This document shows positions 63,716 through 64,000 of a stretch of DNA of 64,000 bases, piece by piece; positions within the stretch are counted from its first letter, which is position 1, and every line of letters begins with the position of its first letter. The notes beneath the pieces were generated by a model. The model was not told the origin of the DNA, did no database searches, and saw only the letters and a list, made by a program, of their open reading frames with translations. The translations under genes and the position numbers were made by a program. The DNA comes from Edaphobacter dinghuensis (GTDB lineage: Bacteria > Acidobacteriota > Terriglobia > Terriglobales > Acidobacteriaceae): the NCBI RefSeq assembly GCF_014640335.1, contig NZ_BMGT01000002.1, forward strand, positions 434,001 through 498,000, read 5' to 3'.

Positions 63716-64000
63716 AGCGCACCATTGCCGTAGTCACCAGCTCGCGTGCAGACTATAGCCATCTCTACTGGCCACTGAAGGATCTCGCTGCGCATCCCGA
63801 CGTAGACCTGAAACTCATCGTCCTCGCCGCTCATCTCTCTCCCGCATTTGGCAATACCGTCCACGAGATCGAGCAGGACGGATTCGCTATCGCCTCGCGC
63901 ATCGAGTGCCTGCTCAACTCCGACACCGACACCGGAATGGCGAAGACCCTTGGGCTCGCCGTACTGGGATTGACCGATGTTCTCGCACAGATGCGTCCCG
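63712..64000 (+). CDS. neuC: UDP-N-acetylglucosamine 2-epimerase (hydrolysing), NeuC-like, 3' truncated by window end
   Basis: ATG 63712 overlaps the upstream stop by four bases (ATGA). The 96 residues available begin KRTIAVVTSSRADYSHLYWP and continue LIVLAAHLSPAFGNTVHEIE, SDTDTGMAKTLGLAVLGLTD, the N-terminal half of NeuC/NnaA-type enzymes. These release ManNAc (or a diacetylated analogue) from UDP-sugars as the first committed step to sialic, legionaminic or related nonulosonic acids. With the dehydratase gene it probably opens a surface-glycan cluster that continues beyond the window. Confidence 0.85.
   Translation, partial: MKRTIAVVTSSRADYSHLYWPLKDLAAHPDVDLKLIVLAAHLSPAFGNTVHEIEQDGFAIASRIECLLNSDTDTGMAKTLGLAVLGLTDVLAQMRP

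Overview
The window looks like a chromosomal segment of an acidobacterium, most likely family Acidobacteriaceae (Terriglobia: Granulicella, Edaphobacter, Terriglobus and relatives). This is inferred from high G+C with C-ending codons, a DUF1800/DUF1501 export pair, a roughly 1,230-residue Oar-type TonB-dependent receptor with a carboxypeptidase-like N-terminal domain, TPR and CRTAC1 (FG-GAP) partner proteins, a secreted NHL/Ig-repeat giant, and short dispersed repeats. I cannot name the genus. Gene content is mostly housekeeping and envelope functions; I see no phage, insertion sequence, transposase or CRISPR array.

Layout. 1-7 kb: end of an alpha/beta-hydrolase-fold gene, DoxX, a repeat-rich spacer with a dispersed hairpin element and an exact 60-bp tandem array, the DUF1800-DUF1501 pair (one repeat copy lies in frame inside the DUF1800 gene), and a TonB-family energy transducer. 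7-16 kb: ileS-lspA, an alpha/beta hydrolase, a membrane protein, a secreted protein and uvrA. 16-24 kb: an MFS transporter preceded by a 37-codon membrane-protein gene with its own terminator, a TPR protein with two small exported helical proteins, a SprT-like metalloprotease, alaC-type aminotransferase, a TlpA/DsbD-alpha redox pair and a KdsD-type isomerase. 24-38 kb: proS, a bifunctional PBP1B-like synthase, MsrQ-like protein, a large PIG-L deacetylase, a FAH/hydratase family enzyme, the Ku-LigD end-joining operon and an amidinotransferase-family enzyme.

38-54 kb: an RND pump and its lipoprotein adaptor, tRNA-Glu(TTC), a membrane PP2C/SpoIIE phosphatase, an aldo/keto reductase, a small outer-membrane barrel coupled to the 1,350-residue NHL/Ig protein, a FucP-type sugar permease and an LMF1-like membrane protein. 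54-64 kb: a small exported protein, then a minus-strand TonB receptor, TPR and CRTAC1 module; the receptor start is preceded by a cluster of CG-centred pseudo-palindromes that look like LacI-family operators. Divergently, a CapD/FlaA1-like nucleotide-sugar dehydratase overlaps a NeuC-like UDP-GlcNAc 2-epimerase cut by the window end, the probable start of a nonulosonic acid or surface-glycan cluster.

The observations I rate highest are the dispersed element with constant flanks and a variable central hairpin, including its in-frame domestication in the DUF1800 gene; the operator array in front of the receptor; and the unlisted 37-residue membrane protein. All family assignments are by motif reading only, with no database search.
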